From positions 1 to 36,304 of the forward strand of contig CACBSE010000010.1 in the NCBI GenBank assembly GCA_902541775.1: a stretch of 36,304 bases of DNA, given 5' to 3'. The position numbers were made by a program, and so were the translations under genes. Origin of the DNA: an uncultured Litorivicinus sp. (lineage in GTDB: Bacteria > Pseudomonadota > Gammaproteobacteria > Pseudomonadales > Litorivicinaceae). Positions 17,267 to 27,500 of this stretch are shown one piece after another (within the stretch, counting starts at the first letter, position 1; every line of letters begins with the position of its first letter). Below the pieces are notes generated by a model, which worked only from the letters and a program-made list of their open reading frames with translations, made no database searches and was not told the DNA's origin.

Positions 17267-19540
17267 TTAGTCTTCGTTACGATTGACGTTAGCGAGAGCA
17301 ACCGCAGCCATGTTAAAGATACCCCGGGGGGAATTAGATGCCGTGGCAACGTGCGCTTCTTTATCAAGACCCAATAATAGTGGCCCGACCGTAACGCCGT
17401 TACCCAACACTTTGAGTAAATTCCTCGCGATGTTAGCCGAGTCCAAATTTGGACAAATCAGCAAATTGGCTTTTCCTGCTAGCTTAGTGGTAGGGAGAAG
17501 ATCGAGACGAACTTTCTCGTCCAACGCTGCATCTGCATGCATTTCACCGTCAGCTTCGATGTCTGGATAACGCTCCAAAAACATTGCAGTAGCTTTACGA
17601 ACCTTCTCTGCAGAAGGTGTGTTCTGGGAGCCAAAATTTGAGTGTGAGAGGAATGCTGCCTTGGGCTGAATGCCAAACCTCCGGATTTCGTCAGCAGCAA
17701 GTTTACCTAGTTCGCAAAGCTGTTCGGCTGTCGGATCAAAATTCACGTGGGTGTCGGTTAGGAAAACCGTTCCTTGTTGCAAAATCAATACAGTTAGAGC
17801 ACCAACGACAGGCGATCCATCTCTGCGCCCAATAATCTCTTCGGCAAGCAGAAGGTGCTTGCTGTAGCTCCCAAAGGTTCCACAAAGCATCGCGTCAGCG
17901 TCACCGCGATGAAGCAGCATTGAGGCGAGCACTGTGGTGTTTGCGCGAACGCGCGTTTGCGCAGCCTTTGGAGTCATGCCCTGACGTGCCGTTAGCGTGT
18001 GGTATTCTTCGCCAATGGGTGTGATGACTACGTCATCCAAGTTGTCGATGATATCAAAGTCCTTATCCGCTTTCATTGAAAGCCCCATTGACTTAATTTT
18101 GTCTATGATCACTTTACGACGGCCAACGAGAGTGACGTCAGCGAGGTTTTCCGAGACGATTAACTGGCAGGCCTGCAGCATTTTTCCACCTTCGCCTTCA
18201 GCCAGCACCAAGCGACGTTTGGTTGCTCGTGCTGCCTCGAACATGGGCTTCATGAGCATCCCTGAGCGGAAAACAAAACGGCTTAAATCGTCGCGATACG
18301 CTTCCATATCTTCGATTGGGCGCATCGCGACACCAGACTCATGCGCCGCCTTGGCAACGTCTAGTGGGATCTCCATAATCAGCCGAGGATCGAATGGCTT
18401 GGGAATTAGATATTCAGGGCCGAATGTGAGTTGCTCGCCTTGGTATGTGTTTAACACCTCATCCGACGGGGGTGTGTGAACCATGGCAGCAATTGCCTCA
18501 GCGCATGCGGCCTTCATTTCCTCGTTGATGACAGTGGCTCCACAATCCAGTGCGCCGCGGAATAGGAACGGGAAGCAGAGAACGTTGTTCACCTGGTTTG
18601 GGTAATCAGAGCGGCCAGTTGCTATCAGGGCATCGGGGCGAACCTCTTTGATAAGCTCTGGCATGAGCTCTGGGGTTGGATTCGCCAGTGCAAAAATTAC
18701 CGGGCGGTCCGCCATTTTCTTGATATCGTCTTGGTCGATGACTCCAGGAACGGATAATCCCAGGAACGCATCCGCTCCAACCATCGCCTCTTTGAGTGTC
18801 TTCAGATCAGTATCTCTGGCGTGTTGCGTTTTGTACTTATCCATCGGTTTTTCACGCCCCAGACGCAGCACACCATGTTGGTCACACACCGTAATATTTT
18901 CTTGTTTTACTCCGAGGGTTTTTAACATATTGAGGCAGGCCTGAGCCGCCGCACCCGCACCCGAACAAACGAGTTTGATTTCACCCATTTCTTTGCCGAG
19001 GTATCGCACTGCGTTGAGCATGCCAGCACCAACAACGATTGCAGTTCCGTGCTGATCATCGTGAAATACAGGGATGTTCATTTTTTCCCGTAGACGGGTT
19101 TCAATTTCAAAACATTCTGGCGCTTTGATGTCTTCCAGGTTGATTCCGCCGAAGGACGGTTCAAGCGCTGACACCACATCGCAGAATCGATCTACATCAG
19201 TTGTGTCAACTTCGATGTCGATCGAGTTAATATTGGCAAATTTTTTAAAAAGTACTGATTTGCCTTCCATAACTGGCTTCGAGGCGAGCGGTCCGATAGC
19301 ACCAAGTCCCAGAACTGCTGTTCCATTCGTGATTACAGCAACCATGTTGCCTCGCGCAGTCAATTCAGCAGCCTTATTGGGATCCTCTGCGATTTCTGTA
19401 CATGCATACGCAACGCCTGGGCTGTATGCCAGTGCTAAATCGCGTTGTGTCGCCATCGGTTTGGTTGCTGCGATCTCTAATTTTCCGGCAGGCTCAGCAC
19501 GGTGATACCGCAACGCCGCTTCACGAAGGTCATTCGACAT
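17267..19540 (-). CDS. maeB: NADP-dependent malic enzyme MaeB (malic-PTA fusion)
   Basis: The enzyme decarboxylates malate to pyruvate and makes NADPH. The 757-residue protein has an N-terminal malic domain: [65 protein letters not shown] and the NADP Rossmann stretch [15 protein letters not shown]. From about 430 comes a C-terminal phosphotransacetylase-like domain ([15 protein letters not shown]) that is regulatory rather than catalytic in this family. An in-frame codon 17 residues upstream (19591) is open, but ATG at 19540 gives the usual MaeB length and N-terminus [13 protein letters not shown], with GGAAA upstream. Confidence 0.96.
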   Translation of the reverse strand: MSNDLREAALRYHRAEPAGKLEIAATKPMATQRDLALAYSPGVAYACTEIAEDPNKAAELTARGNMVAVITNGTAVLGLGAIGPLASKPVMEGKSVLFKKFANINSIDIEVDTTDVDRFCDVVSALEPSFGGINLEDIKAPECFEIETRLREKMNIPVFHDDQHGTAIVVGAGMLNAVRYLGKEMGEIKLVCSGAGAAAQACLNMLKTLGVKQENITVCDQHGVLRLGREKPMDKYKTQHARDTDLKTLKEAMVGADAFLGLSVPGVIDQDDIKKMADRPVIFALANPTPELMPELIKEVRPDALIATGRSDYPNQVNNVLCFPFLFRGALDCGATVINEEMKAACAEAIAAMVHTPPSDEVLNTYQGEQLTFGPEYLIPKPFDPRLIMEIPLDVAKAAHESGVAMRPIEDMEAYRDDLSRFVFRSGMLMKPMFEAARATKRRLVLAEGEGGKMLQACQLIVSENLADVTLVGRRKVIIDKIKSMGLSMKADKDFDIIDNLDDVVITPIGEEYHTLTARQGMTPKAAQTRVRANTTVLASMLLHRGDADAMLCGTFGSYSKHLLLAEEIIGRRDGSPVVGALTVLILQQGTVFLTDTHVNFDPTAEQLCELGKLAADEIRRFGIQPKAAFLSHSNFGSQNTPSAEKVRKATAMFLERYPDIEADGEMHADAALDEKVRLDLLPTTKLAGKANLLICPNLDSANIARNLLKVLGNGVTVGPLLLGLDKEAHVATASNSPRGIFNMAAVALANVNRNED

Positions 19541-19618
19541 AGAAATGATTTCCAATTTGTAGTGAGATGGTTTTGCGGTAGTGTAACGCACTTGGCAAAT
19601 TAGTTAAGAGGACAACGG

Positions 19619-19999
19619 ATGTCGATACGCCGAATGGGGATTGTTTTTGGCCTCGCGCTTGTCGTTGGATCCATCCCATTGATGTTTTTGCCCGAGAGTG
19701 AGTCAACAATTGAAGAACGGCTCCTTTCGGAAATCACCTACCAAATGAGTGAGATCAAAGATTTCACTGATAGTTTGGTTTATGTTCGAGACAAAGTCCC
19801 AGGGACGATGCGGCAACTGATTGATTATTCTTTGCAACAGGCGGCCGAATGGCTCGGTAGCTTTCAGGCAAACGGCGACCCCCGAGAGCATGGCAAAGCG
19901 TTCCTGATTCAGCAACGTGATTACGTGACTCAGATTGTCACGAAACTAAGCCACGTCCGGGATTCGATTTCTCAGTCGAATCACTCCGCAACTCAATGA
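19619..19999 (+). CDS. Hypothetical membrane-anchored protein
   Basis: I do not recognise this 126-residue protein. It has an N-terminal hydrophobic segment (about 7-24, GIVFGLALVVGSIPLMFL) after two arginines, either a signal anchor or uncleaved signal peptide. A mostly helical, glutamine- and charge-rich remainder has no cysteines. ATG follows TAAGAGGAC, a good ribosome site. It is divergent from maeB and 29 bases ahead of the phosphoribosyltransferase, so the two plus-strand genes probably share a transcript. Coding is supported by the ribosome site, the fit between genes and the absence of a competing frame. Confidence 0.72.
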   Translation: MSIRRMGIVFGLALVVGSIPLMFLPESESTIEERLLSEITYQMSEIKDFTDSLVYVRDKVPGTMRQLIDYSLQQAAEWLGSFQANGDPREHGKAFLIQQRDYVTQIVTKLSHVRDSISQSNHSATQ

Positions 20000-20028
20000 T
20001 AAGCTAATATTTTGGAAGGATAGATTCC

Positions 20029-20595
20029 ATGAGTACTCGTCTTCGTTTTTCGTATTCAGACATTCATCAAACGATTGCTGATGGCGTCCAGAAAATTATT
20101 GCTAGTGACTTCCAGTTCGATGTTATTCTGGCAATCGGTGGTGGTGGTTTTATTCCAGCTCGGATCCTCCGAACTTATATTGAAAAACCGCTAATCGCCA
20201 TTTCACTCGCTCGATATCATCCAGACGAACCACCATCTGATGTCCCACATAAAATTCAATGGGTTGAGGGCGTCAACAATATGATCACCGGCAGGCGGGT
20301 GTTGTTAGTTGACGAAGTTGATGACGAGCGTACGACGCTTGCTTTTGCAATTGGAGAACTGCTTGCGGAGAACCCGGCGGAGATCGGCGTGTTCGTGATG
20401 CATAACAAATTAAAAATGAAAAGAGCCGACTTTCCAGATTTGGTTAAACACGTTTTTGTAGGCAAGGATATCGAGGATGTATGGGTTGACTATCCCTGGG
20501 ATGCACGCGATATCGTTCAACATGAACGTGATGCCGCCAAGGGTGGAGTACTTGAGGTTGATGAAGCCGAAGCAAAGGCTGCATATCGCAACTAA
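20029..20595 (+). CDS. Phosphoribosyltransferase family protein
   Basis: The 188-residue protein has a type I phosphoribosyltransferase fold. An N-terminal AIGGGGFIPARIL loop precedes the PRPP-binding motif VLLVDEVDDERTTLAFA (about 90-106). It resembles the xanthine/hypoxanthine PRT group (PF00156), but the hood that sets base specificity is not recognisable to me, so the substrate is left open. ATG follows AAGGATAG. It converges with the importer permease, with a 3-base gap. Confidence 0.88.
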   Translation: MSTRLRFSYSDIHQTIADGVQKIIASDFQFDVILAIGGGGFIPARILRTYIEKPLIAISLARYHPDEPPSDVPHKIQWVEGVNNMITGRRVLLVDEVDDERTTLAFAIGELLAENPAEIGVFVMHNKLKMKRADFPDLVKHVFVGKDIEDVWVDYPWDARDIVQHERDAAKGGVLEVDEAEAKAAYRN

Positions 20596-20598
20596 CGG

Positions 20599-21396
20599 TT
20601 AACATGAACGCCCTTTGAACCAGGGGTCCGACGGTAAACTCTGGAACCAGTATCGCCTGATGACAAAGGCCATCGAGGTCAGCACCGCAGTTAACAAAAT
20701 GTAGAGAATCGCGGCTCCGCCGTAAACCCACAAATCATAACTTCTTGAAAAGACCGTCCTCGCATGTCCCATCAAATCTAATACGGTGATGGTGCTGATA
20801 AGTGCACTAGCTTTCAGCAAGAGGATGCCTTCATTTGCCAGTGCAGGCCAGGATGCTCGAAGCGCCTGCGGAAATAAAATTTTGAAAAAGGCCTGTCGAG
20901 CACTGAGTCCAATGGACTGTGCGCCCTCGAGTTGTCCTTGCGGTAGATTTCGGATTGCGCCAATTAAAATTTTGGTTTGGTAGGCAGCTGAATTGAGTGT
21001 GAGAACGATGAGTCCAACCCACCATCCGCTACCCAGAAACAGCCACGCGGATGATTCGCGAACGAACTCGAATTGAGCAAGCCCATAATAGACGAGCCAT
21101 AACTGAATCAGGATCGGCGTTCCCTGAAAGAGATAAACATAGCCAGTGATGGGTGCTTGGATGAATCGAGGGCCAATAGCTAGCAGCTTTGCAAGTGATC
21201 TGGCCAACAGGAAGGCTAGGATGAGTGCCAAGACGACCAATTCAAAGGTCGTAAATAAGCCATCAACGAAACGAGGACAATGAGGTCCGATGGAATTCGG
21301 AAGCATGGACTCCATCGGTTCACAGACTGATTTACCGACACGGTAGTGCCATCCTTTGAACCAAAGATATGTAAATTTCAAAAAGCCTTCGACCAT
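20599..21396 (-). CDS. Polar amino-acid ABC importer, permease (HisM type)
   Basis: The 265-residue inner-membrane permease carries the His/Glu/Gln/Arg/opine family hallmarks: TTFELVVLALILAFLLA, YVYLFQGTPILIQLWLVYYGL (the RGTP region) and the coupling EAA loop EGAQSIGLSARQAFFKILFPQALR. A longer-than-usual N-terminus of about 45 residues holds the first span and a cysteine pair. It overlaps HisQ by one base (TGATG) and completes the permease heterodimer. The basic amino acid specificity is only inferred from family resemblance. Confidence 0.9.
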   Translation of the reverse strand: MVEGFLKFTYLWFKGWHYRVGKSVCEPMESMLPNSIGPHCPRFVDGLFTTFELVVLALILAFLLARSLAKLLAIGPRFIQAPITGYVYLFQGTPILIQLWLVYYGLAQFEFVRESSAWLFLGSGWWVGLIVLTLNSAAYQTKILIGAIRNLPQGQLEGAQSIGLSARQAFFKILFPQALRASWPALANEGILLLKASALISTITVLDLMGHARTVFSRSYDLWVYGGAAILYILLTAVLTSMAFVIRRYWFQSLPSDPWFKGRSC

Positions 21397-22124
21397 CAGT
21401 TCAGACCCACCATTACCACGCTACCCTCGAGACGTTCTTTCACTCGATTACTAACCGAAGTCATGACAAGGTACAGAATGGCAGCGGCTAGAAAGAAAAT
21501 GAAGGGTTCGCGTTCAGTTTCGCCGGCCACTTTTGCGGTTCGTAGGAGTTCGTCAAAAGCAATGACTGCGACCAACGATGTATCTTTGAGTAGGATAAGC
21601 CACAGGTTCGTCAAACCAGGTAATGCATGCCGCCACATCAGTGGAAGGTGGACTTGTCTGATGGTTTGTCCTTGAGACAGTCCGAGTGCATGCGATGCTT
21701 CAATCAATCCTCGAGGTACTGCCCAATAAGCACCTTTGAATACCTCGGAGGCATAGACTCCGAAAATCAGACCCAGACCAAGCGCGCCTGCCCAAAATTT
21801 TGGAGTTGAAATGGTCAGAGGGATCGAGAGCGTACTCAATAGTGCATTGAGCACAAGATCTAGGCTGAAAAAGACGATTAAGATCACCAGGAATTCTGGT
21901 GTACCTCTGAATAGGAGCGTCAATCCGTTGGCAACACCGCGTAATACCGGGTTGGGCTGAATCTTTAAAATGGCCAATTTGCCCCCGATGAGGAGGCCGA
22001 CAAGCACAGAGGCAACCGCTAAGCTAATTGTCATCAGTGTGCCGAGGAGCAGTTCATCTCCCCAGCCGGATGTGCCGAATGTGAGTTTGCTCAGAGTCTC
22101 CACGAAAGCGGTGGGGAGTTGCAT
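21396..22124 (-). CDS. Polar amino-acid ABC importer, permease (HisQ type)
   Basis: This is the partner permease, 242 residues. It shows GTLMTISLAVASVLVGLLIGGKLA, LFRGTPEFLVILIVFF (the RGTPE signature) and an EAA loop EASHALGLSQGQTIRQVHLPLMWRHALPG. Two starts are close: GTG at 22130 and ATG at 22124, neither with a clear ribosome site. It lies a few bases after the binding-protein stop, so translation may be coupled. No ATPase gene follows in this operon. Confidence 0.9.
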   Translation of the reverse strand: MQLPTAFVETLSKLTFGTSGWGDELLLGTLMTISLAVASVLVGLLIGGKLAILKIQPNPVLRGVANGLTLLFRGTPEFLVILIVFFSLDLVLNALLSTLSIPLTISTPKFWAGALGLGLIFGVYASEVFKGAYWAVPRGLIEASHALGLSQGQTIRQVHLPLMWRHALPGLTNLWLILLKDTSLVAVIAFDELLRTAKVAGETEREPFIFFLAAAILYLVMTSVSNRVKERLEGSVVMVGLN

Positions 22125-22136
22125 CCCCACACAGTA

Positions 22137-22880
22137 TCAATAGATATCAGCGGAAAAATACTTGGCGTTAATCTCTGCGTACTTGCCGTTCGCACGGATT
22201 GCATCGATTGCTTTGTTCAGTGCCGCTTTCAGGTCACCTTCACCTTGGCGGATCCCGATCCCGATTTGGTCATTGATATCAATTTTATCGCCTGCAAGCT
22301 CGTAGCTAGAATTCTCTTTGAGCCAGTCCATCGCAGGATAGATATCAGACACCATCGCGTCCAATCGACCCGCTGAAAGGTCGGCGTAAGCAGCGGTTTG
22401 CGTATCATACAGCTTGACGGATGCCTGTCCCATCAAATTATCTTCAGCCCATTGAGAGGCCAGGGTTGAACGCTGTGCCCCAACGGTTTTGCCAGCCATA
22501 TCCTGAGGACCAGCGACCTGACCTTTGGGTCCAATGACAGTCAGATAATTTGAATAGTACCGATTGGTGAAATCAATCGTCTGTTTACGCTCATCCGTGA
22601 TCGACATTGATGCAATGATTGCGTCGTACTTATTTGCCACTAGTGCTGGAATGATCCCATCCCAGTCTTGGGCAACTAATTCACAATTTGCTTTCATCTC
22701 TTCGCAAAGAGCCATTGCGATATCGACATCGAAACCGATGAGATTGCCGTTGGCGTCAACACCGTTAAATGGAGGATAGGCACCTTCAGTCGCGATGCGT
22801 AATGGATCAGGGATACCTGCTGCCAGCGATGCCGAAGCGACTGCGCTGAATACGACAGATATAAGAAGTTTTTTGATCAT
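22137..22880 (-). CDS. Periplasmic amino-acid-binding protein (HisJ/ArgT-like, SBP family 3)
   Basis: The 247-residue solute-binding protein starts with a clear signal peptide (MIKKLLISVVFSAVASASLAA). Family 3 signatures include LRIATEGAYPPFNGVDANGNLIGFDVDIA, the disulfide pair CEEMKANC, VAQDWDGIIPALVANKYDAIIASMSITDERK and DFTNRYYSNY. It delivers a polar amino acid, probably arginine, lysine or histidine by resemblance, to the permease pair downstream. AAAGGAGC gives a strong ribosome site. Confidence 0.93.
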   Translation of the reverse strand: MIKKLLISVVFSAVASASLAAGIPDPLRIATEGAYPPFNGVDANGNLIGFDVDIAMALCEEMKANCELVAQDWDGIIPALVANKYDAIIASMSITDERKQTIDFTNRYYSNYLTVIGPKGQVAGPQDMAGKTVGAQRSTLASQWAEDNLMGQASVKLYDTQTAAYADLSAGRLDAMVSDIYPAMDWLKENSSYELAGDKIDINDQIGIGIRQGEGDLKAALNKAIDAIRANGKYAEINAKYFSADIY

Positions 22881-22922
22881 GATTCTGCTCCTTTATTCTA
22901 GTTGCTCGAATGGTATCAGATT

Positions 22923-23363
22923 TCACCAAGTGCCTGTGTTGGCCATTGAAATCCACGGTTCGGCCGGTGCAAGTGCATCGCCCGCTTGTAACAGTTCAAT
23001 CGAAATCCCATCGGGACTGCGAACAAATGCCATGTGTCCATCGCGAGGCGGCCGATTGATGGTGACTCCGAGCGTTTGTAAGCGGTCACAGAGCCCGTAA
23101 ATATCATTGACCCGGTAGGCGAGATGACCGAAATTTCGGCCACCGGTGTATTCCTCCGGATCCCAGTTGTAGGTCAACTCAATGAGCGGCGCCTTGTGCT
23201 CTTGCGCACTGCTCAAATCATCGGGTGCCGCTAAGAATACCAGTGTAAATCGTCCCTGATTACTGTCATAACGACGGGTCTCTACTAATCCCAATCCATC
23301 ACGGTAGAACCGTAATGAGGCATCAAGATCGGCGACTCGGATCATGGTGTGAAGGTATTGCAC
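22923..23363 (-). CDS. gloA: Lactoylglutathione lyase (glyoxalase I)
   Basis: Glyoxalase I isomerises the methylglyoxal-glutathione hemithioacetal to lactoylglutathione in the cytoplasm. The 146-residue protein has all four metal ligands of the GlxI fold: H5 (YLHTMIRV), E62 (LIELTYNWD), H80 (NFGHLAY) and E123 ([11 protein letters not shown]). The start is GTG at 23361-23363 with GGAGG upstream; the first ATG would remove the H5 ligand. It precedes the importer genes on the same strand by 42 bases and might be co-transcribed, but a functional link is not evident. Confidence 0.93.
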   Translation of the reverse strand: MQYLHTMIRVADLDASLRFYRDGLGLVETRRYDSNQGRFTLVFLAAPDDLSSAQEHKAPLIELTYNWDPEEYTGGRNFGHLAYRVNDIYGLCDRLQTLGVTINRPPRDGHMAFVRSPDGISIELLQAGDALAPAEPWISMANTGTW

Positions 23364-23452
23364 AAAGCCTCCAAATTTTTTTAAAAATCACTTTTATTTG
23401 TTCAAGATAAGGCGCATAAAGCAACCTCAGGTTACTACAGAAGTCGAATGCC

Positions 23453-24532
23453 ATGCGTATTATCTTTACCGTTTTATTGTTGATGTCGTCGCAATCGTTA
23501 TGGGCCGCTGGCATCCTCGTTTACGTCGATCGAGCAACAACGAACGAGGTGCAAACTGGAACAAACGTATCTGGTCGTGTTGTTGCTGGTGTGATTCATA
23601 CTTTGTCCGCTGAAGTGGCAGAAACGGTTTCGACCATGAATGTCCTTGTTGGAGACTCGGTGAAGGCGAATGACGAACTCGCGCGCCTCGATGACACTGA
23701 AATTCGTAACCAGTTGAAGAGCCTCAAGGCCCGAAAAACTTATCTGACGGCTAAACTCGCTTTGTTAGAACAGCGAAAAATAGTTCGTGAGCAACAACTG
23801 GCTCGTGCCGAGAGCTTGAACACCAGAGATTTACTGACACGCGACGTAACCGAGCAAGCGGAACTCAATGTAATTCAGACGGAAAGCGATCTTGTAAAGA
23901 CGCGTTATGAACTGGACGAAGTGAATATCCAGATAACAGATGTTGAACGCCAGCTCAGACAAACTCGTATCACTACAGAGACTGCTGGTCGCGTGATTAC
24001 GATCAACGTGAACGAGGGCCAGTACGTTAAACCAGGTGATCAATTGTTGCGACTATTGCCTGATTTAGGAATTGAAGTTGAAGCTGAAGTCAGGCCAGAG
24101 GCTTATAACTCTATTTCAATTGGACAGATTATTTCCGGGACTCTGCGTAATACCTCTTATGATTTGAAGGTTCGAGCATTAATTGTGGAGCAAAATCAAA
24201 GAACTGGCTCGCGATTAATTCGCTTACAGTTTGTGAGCCCACCCATGGGTCATTTTGTGCTTGGCGAGTCCATTGCCCTCACGCTGCCAATTGGCAAGAC
24301 CTCAGAAAGGATAACGATTGCGAAAGATGCTGTTATTCCGAGTAGAGGCGGGCATCGAGTCGTGGTCATTGTTGATGGAAAAGCAGAACCACGCCGTGTT
24401 GAACTCGGAGCGGGTTTTGGCGACCGGATTGTTGTAACAAAAGGTATTGAGGCGGGTGAGGTTGTCGTAACTCAAGGGCAAGATGGCTTACGCAAGGGGC
24501 AAGACGTCAGTATCGTTGGAGATCAATCGTGA
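23453..24532 (+). CDS. RND efflux periplasmic adaptor (membrane fusion protein)
   Basis: The 359-residue adaptor has a signal peptide (MRIIFTVLLLMSSQSLWAAG) without a lipobox cysteine. The first lipoyl half follows (VSTMNVLVGDSVKANDELARLDD). A long helical hairpin (about 80-160, rich in L, K, E and R) leads to the second lipoyl half (TAGRVITINVNEGQYVKPGDQLLRLLP), then beta-barrel and membrane-proximal domains. It bridges the RND pump to an outer-membrane channel; no TolC-like gene is in the window. The stop overlaps the pump's GTG start by four bases. Confidence 0.93.
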   Translation: MRIIFTVLLLMSSQSLWAAGILVYVDRATTNEVQTGTNVSGRVVAGVIHTLSAEVAETVSTMNVLVGDSVKANDELARLDDTEIRNQLKSLKARKTYLTAKLALLEQRKIVREQQLARAESLNTRDLLTRDVTEQAELNVIQTESDLVKTRYELDEVNIQITDVERQLRQTRITTETAGRVITINVNEGQYVKPGDQLLRLLPDLGIEVEAEVRPEAYNSISIGQIISGTLRNTSYDLKVRALIVEQNQRTGSRLIRLQFVSPPMGHFVLGESIALTLPIGKTSERITIAKDAVIPSRGGHRVVVIVDGKAEPRRVELGAGFGDRIVVTKGIEAGEVVVTQGQDGLRKGQDVSIVGDQS

Positions 24533-27500
24533 ACGGTTTGATACGTAGTGCTATCGCACACCCGATCGGTGTATTGGCGGTTGTGCTATCGATGATCTTA
24601 TTTGGCGTCGCGTCACTACAAACAATCCCAATTCAAATGACGCCCGATATCGATAAACCGATTCTTCAAGTGCGTGTGAGCTGGCCTGGCGCGTCGCCTA
24701 AAGATGTGGAGCAGGAAGTAGTACTTCGGCTCGAGCGCGAATTGACTGGACTTTCGGGTGTACAGAGTGTTCAAAGTGACAGTCGTCGTGGCCAAGCTCG
24801 GGTCACTTTGACCTATGGCGTCGGTCAGGATATGGATGCAGCTTTAGTGAAGCTTCTCGGTCAATTGGCTCGAGTATCTGGCCTACCAAGTGATGCAGAG
24901 CAACCTGAAGTTCGGACATCGAATTCGGATGATTCACCTATTGCCAGAATGGCGCTGGTTGCTCAAGATGGTGTTGAGATTGACATCGATAGGCTTGGTC
25001 AATTTGTGGATACCGTCATCCTTGAACCGCTCAGTCGAATCAGCGGCATCGCTGAGGTGACTTCAAGGGGTGGCGCGGCTCGCGAAATACGTATTGCACT
25101 TGATATCGATCGCGTTGCCGAATTTGGGTTATCGATTGCTGAAGTGGCTGATGCCATTCGCGCGTCGTCCGCTGAGGTTACAGCGGGAGAGATCACCGAG
25201 GGTAACCGCAGTTTTACGCTGAGGACGGAGGCAATCAGTTACACACCGGACACTGCCAAAGAGCTTGTTGTTAGGACCGATCTTCGCGATGGTCGTATTT
25301 TCAATGTCAAGTTGTCAGATATTGCTGATATTGAGTTGGGATATAAGACCCCAAGTAGTTTCCGTCGGCTTAATGGCAAGCCGGCAATTACCTTTGCGGT
25401 GCTCAGAGAACCTGCCTCGAATGTCGTCACGACCCTCGAACGACTTAAAAACGAGGTCGATGCTTTAAACGCAGGCGTGCTTGCTGAGCAAGGCCTCGAT
25501 TTACGTGTCGTTTATGACGAAACTGTGTATATCGGATCAGCTCTGGATCTGGTTCAAAACAACATCATGATCGGCGGTATTTTGGCGATCGTGGTTCTCT
25601 TAACCTTTTTACGCGCGTTAGCGCCAACGGCAATCGTGATGATTGCGATCCCCGTGTCGATTATCTCGACTTTTGTAGTGATCGCAGGACTTGGTTTATC
25701 AATCAATGTGATCTCGCTTGCCGGGCTCGCTTTCGCTGTTGGGATGGTTGTTGATGCATCCATTGTGAGCCTTGAGAACATTTACCGACTGAAACAATCT
25801 GGTTTTCCGACTTTGAAGGCCGCTTACTGGGGTGCGCGTCAGGTTTGGGCGCCAATCTTGGGTTCAGCGCTGACAACGGTTGTTGTGTTTATCCCAATCT
25901 TGATATTAGACCTCCCGGTCGGTCAGCTCTTCAGAGATATTGCAGTCGCTATCAGTGCATCAGTCATTGTGTCTGTGATTGTTTCAGTGACCGTGATTCC
26001 GGCGCTGGGGTCCTGGTTGATTAAACATGTTCAAAGTTTTGATCAGCAAACTCGCATTCCAGTGATCGACACGCTGGCTCGAGGGTTTAAGCGCCTGGTG
26101 CTGTCGTATTGTCGGATTGTTGTGCGGTCAACGGCTGGAGGATTAGTGGTGGTCGTTGCCCTCATCGCAGGCTCGGTCGCGACCCTAATGATGATGATGC
26201 CTCCGTTGGATTATTTACCAGATGGCAACAGAAATTTTGTATTTGGACGCATCTCGGTCCCTCCCGGCTACACTCGTGAAGCAACCGTCAATTTTGCGCA
26301 GTCGATGGAAGATGTCGCCCGCCCACTCTGGGAAAATCCAAATCCAGAAAAGCTTCCGCATATCGATCGATTCTTCTTCGTTGCATACAACGGAGGTGCC
26401 TTTGCTGGCGCTGCGACAGAAGATGCAGGACGAATTCGTGAGCTGATCCCAGTGTTATCTGAACCAGTGGCCAAAGCACCAGGAGCTCGTGCCTTTGTAA
26501 CCCAAGCATCGTTGTTTGGTCGTTCAGTCGGAGGGTCACGTGGCATTTTGATCGATGTGCTCGGACCCGACTACGAAACAGTTGAACCTGCCTTCCGCAG
26601 TATTAGACGACAAATCAGCGAGTTGTTTCCGAGGAAAGCTGGCCACCAAATCCGTGTTCGACCATCAGCAAATGCGTTGAGTCCCGAGTTGGTTGTCAGG
26701 CCAGATCGAGATGCGCTGGCTCGTGCCGGAGTGTCTGCGCGAGATTTTGCGCAAGCTCTCGACGTATACAACGATGGCATTCTGGTCCGAGAGATACCAC
26801 TGGGTGGAGAGCTGGTTAAGTTAGTCTTAACAACAAAGACTCGAGAGACTTCGAAAATCGAAGATATCGCGGACATTCCGGTGATCGCTCGAGACGGATC
26901 TCTGGTAAAAGTCGGTCAAGTTGCCGAGGTATCGATCGAGTCGTCGCCAAATCAATTAATACGAAAAGCCGGTCGTCGTGCTGTGACGATCGAATTACGC
27001 CTGCATGAGTCGATTCCATTGGAAACGGCCATTGCTGAAATCAACGAAAAGGTCGTGACTCCATTCAATATCAATTCGAAAAATGGCGTCAGACTCGCGC
27101 TGTCAGGAGCTGCTGATGAGCTGTCAAAGGCTTGGAATTCGATGCAAACGAACGTTGTTTTTGCGATCGCTGTGATTTACTTGCTGTTGGTGATTTTATT
27201 AAAAAGTTTTGCCTTGCCGCTCGTCATTCTCGTCACTGTGCCAATTGCAGCAACTGGCGGAATACTTGGATTAGCCTTATTGAACCTGTACATCGATCAG
27301 CCATTGGATATGTTGACGATGCTCGGCTTCATTATCCTGACGGGTGTGGTCGTCAACAATGCGATTTTGATGGTTGAGCAAACGCTATGGCATATCCAAC
27401 ATGATGCAATGGATTCGGTTGCCGCAATTTTGGAAGCGACAAGTAATCGGATTCGTCCAATATTCATGTCGACACTAACTAGCCTTTTTGGTTTATTGCC

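Noticed and set aside
17283-19505. Several plus-strand open frames opposite maeB (up to 160 codons)
   Set aside because: They are antisense to an unmistakable MaeB coding sequence and show no family motifs.
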